Shown here in pieces: positions 21,509 to 22,942 of a stretch of DNA of 22,942 bases (the first letter of the stretch is position 1; every line of letters begins with the position of its first letter). The translations under genes and the position numbers were made by a program. The stretch lies in NCBI GenBank assembly GCA_947627335.1, contig CANQVQ010000014.1:1-22942 (forward strand), in the 5' to 3' direction. The notes beneath the pieces are model-generated. The model ran no database searches, had not been told where the DNA came from, and was given only the letters and a program-made list of their open reading frames with translations. Source of the stretch: an uncultured Clostridia bacterium. Lineage in GTDB: Bacteria; Bacillota; Clostridia; Oscillospirales; CAG-382.

Positions 21509-21984
21509 TGCAGGCGTTCGCAAATTTTCTGCGGAGAGCTGCGCAGGACGATGGCGAGCTCCTGCGTGACCTGGTCGAGGGCGGCGGCGGCAAACCGCTC
21601 GTCCATCGTGCCCGGACGCTTGCCCGCACGGACCGCACGCTCCACCTTGCCGCGCAGCGTCTTGTACAGGCTGAGCATCTCATGCGGGTCGTGCCGTGCG
21701 ATCAGCGCACGGTACTGGTCCGCCAGGGCTTTGGAGTTGGTGCCGGCGAAACTGCGGACGCGAATGGTCGGGAAGTCCTCGATCACCTGTTCGGCTTCCT
21801 CCGGCGTGATCAGCGCACGCATGAACACGCTGCTGTCCACCGGCACATAGGAAGTCAGCCCGGAGGCAAGCCGGATGACGTACACCTGCTGGACGCCCAG
21901 CATGGCGCTTTCCCGCTCGGTGATCGACTCGATCGTGCAAACACCGTTCCCTCCGTATATGACTTGTTGTCCTTGCCGAAACAT
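21490..21984 (-). CDS. CarD-family RNA polymerase-binding transcription regulator
   Basis: 164 aa, normal for the family. The N-terminal Tudor-like RNA polymerase-interacting domain is about 1-60 (FRQGQQVIYGGNGVCTI at the start, VYVIRL, SYVPVD). A helical C-terminal domain (about 65-160) includes RALITPEEAEQVI and the Lys/Arg segment KTLRGKVERAVRAGKRP. CarD/CdnL proteins bind the polymerase beta subunit and stabilise open promoter complexes. The ribosome binding site is modest (AGGAAAGAAG upstream). A consensus promoter lies at 22067-22095, and the leader has a GGTGTCC/GGACGCC hairpin. The final codons (DAAPV) lie inside the repeat that also flanks the zinc-ribbon genes, so the C terminus may have been altered by repeat insertion. 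Confidence 0.93.
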   Translation of the reverse strand: MFRQGQQVIYGGNGVCTIESITERESAMLGVQQVYVIRLASGLTSYVPVDSSVFMRALITPEEAEQVIEDFPTIRVRSFAGTNSKALADQYRALIARHDPHEMLSLYKTLRGKVERAVRAGKRPGTMDERFAAAALDQVTQELAIVLRSSPQKICERLQDAAPV

Positions 21985-22066
21985 TGTTTTCGCTTCTTTC
22001 CTATACCAACGCGCAGAAAGGGCGTCCGTCCCGCGGACACCGACTTAAAAGAACACCTCTATTTTT

Positions 22067-22095
22067 ATTTTACCCTTTTTGGAACGATTTGTCAA
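22067..22095 (-). promoter_or_regulatory. Promoter of carD
   Basis: Minus strand TTGACA (plus 22090-22095), 17-nt spacer, TAAAAT (plus 22067-22072), giving a ~75-nt leader. A nearby inverted repeat, CACTTT (22108-22113) with AAAGTG (22121-22126), lies just upstream and could be an operator. Confidence 0.8.
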
Positions 22096-22210
22096 GCAAT
22101 TTTTTCACACTTTTTGTCCGAAAGTGCCAAATTCTTCCCGCAAACACGACAAAACAGGCGTTCTTGCCAAAAAATATTTTTGTAAAATCCGAAAAATCGT
22201 GCGAAACCTA

Positions 22211-22239
22211 TTGACAATCATGTGATTGTGTGGTATTAT
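22211..22239 (+). promoter_or_regulatory. Promoter of the flavoprotein gene
   Basis: TTGACA (22211-22216), 17-nt spacer ending TGTGTGG, TATTAT (22234-22239). Divergent from the carD promoter. Confidence 0.85.
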
Positions 22240-22269
22240 CTTATCGAACCGCGAAGGGAGGGAACGCAT

Positions 22270-22942
22270 ATGGGAAAGCCGAAGGTGGCGGTTTTGGGCG
22301 GCGGCGCCGCCGGACTGTTTGCCGCGATCTCCGCCGCGGAAGCGGGGGCGTCGGTCGTTCTGGCGGAGAAAAACCCGTTCTGCGGGAAAAAGCTCAACAT
22401 CACCGGCAAGGGGCGGTGCAACCTGACCAACGCGTGCGATCTGGACACGTTCCTCGCGAACGTGCCGGTCCATCCGCGCTTCCTGTACCGGGCGCTGACC
22501 GATTTTTCCCCGGCGGACACGGTCGCGTTCTTCGAGGCGCACGGTGTGCCGACCAAGACGGAGCGCGGACGACGGGTGTTCCCGGTCAGCGATTCCGCAC
22601 GGGACGTGACCGACTGCCTGACGCGGACGGCGCGGGAGCACGGCGTGCGGATCCTGCGCTTTGCGGGGACGGCGCTCGAAACGACGACGCGGGACGGAAA
22701 AACCGCCGTTTGCGGGCTGACCGGCAGGCGGACGGACGGCGCGAAGCCGGAAACGCTCGCCTGCGACCGACTGATCCTCGCGACCGGCGGTGCGTCCTAT
22801 CCGGGGACCGGCTCGACCGGGGACGGGTATCGGTTCGCCGCACAGGCGGGGCATACGGTCGTTCCGCCGAAGCCGTCGCTGGTGCCGCTGGAGTCCGACG
22901 ACCCGTTCTGCCGGGACTGCATGGGGCTGTCCCTGCGAAACG
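22270..22942 (+). CDS. HI0933/BaiN-like FAD-dependent oxidoreductase (partial, 3' end outside the window)
   Basis: The first 224 aa of a longer protein; family members are about 400 aa. The N-terminal dinucleotide-binding loop GGGAAG (10-15) holds FAD. GKKLNITGKGRCNLTN (about 39-54) is the signature of the HI0933-like family, and LILATGGASYPGTGSTGDG is the second conserved block. Members are annotated as NAD(P)/FAD-dependent oxidoreductases or aminoacetone-oxidase-like flavoproteins; BaiN of bile acid metabolism is one relative. The substrate cannot be told. The start has GGGAGGG (22256-22262) upstream and a consensus promoter. The reading frame is intact up to the window edge. Confidence 0.93.
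   Translation, partial: MGKPKVAVLGGGAAGLFAAISAAEAGASVVLAEKNPFCGKKLNITGKGRCNLTNACDLDTFLANVPVHPRFLYRALTDFSPADTVAFFEAHGVPTKTERGRRVFPVSDSARDVTDCLTRTAREHGVRILRFAGTALETTTRDGKTAVCGLTGRRTDGAKPETLACDRLILATGGASYPGTGSTGDGYRFAAQAGHTVVPPKPSLVPLESDDPFCRDCMGLSLRN

Overview
This window looks like chromosomal DNA from an uncultured-type, endospore-forming, GC-rich member of the Clostridia (Oscillospirales/Ruminococcaceae-like). The support is a cotJABC spore-coat operon, strong GGAGG ribosome binding sites, very regular TTGACA-17-TANNNT promoters often with an extended TGTGN before the -10, U-tailed hairpin terminators, and Gram-positive surface proteins with C-terminal PxTGD-type sorting signals. The taxonomic placement is inferred, not proven.

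Region 1 (1-10.9 kb) is a cell-surface island. After a hairpin-array repeat and the terminator of a gene lying outside the window comes a giant lactocepin/C5a-peptidase-like S8 protease (1810 aa). It is followed by about 0.5 kb of non-coding tandem repeats. Four minus-strand, apparently monocistronic surface protein genes come next. One has an unrecognised ectodomain; three are tandem paralogues with a discoidin (F5/8 type C)-like domain. All carry Ser-rich stalks, and the protease plus the three paralogues end in (S/G/N)PxTGD, a hydrophobic helix and a basic tail.

Region 2 (10.9-16.0 kb) is a tightly packed plus-strand operon: PepD dipeptidase, RsmI rRNA methyltransferase, an APH/NahK-like sugar kinase, an acetyl-esterase-like alpha/beta hydrolase and a TIM-barrel sugar isomerase/epimerase. 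Behind it sits a candidate ~130-nt small RNA that shows C-rich loops. Next comes a sortase with the His/Cys/Arg triad, which could anchor the region 1 proteins, and then a small P-loop kinase.

Region 3 (17.9-22.0 kb) holds cotJC/cotJB/cotJA, then an insertion-like segment and a CarD-family RNA-polymerase-binding regulator. The segment contains two paralogous zinc-ribbon membrane proteins, each bracketed by the same pair of ~105-nt GC-rich repeats, with a small AT-rich XRE regulator between them. The upstream repeat of one module includes the last codons of the CarD gene, so the duplicated block probably came from the carD locus. Region 4 is the start of a HI0933/BaiN-like flavoprotein, divergent from carD and cut by the window edge.

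The least ordinary parts are the C-rich small RNA, the repeat-flanked zinc-ribbon modules with their XRE gene, and the pairing of a sortase with several PxTGD surface proteins.
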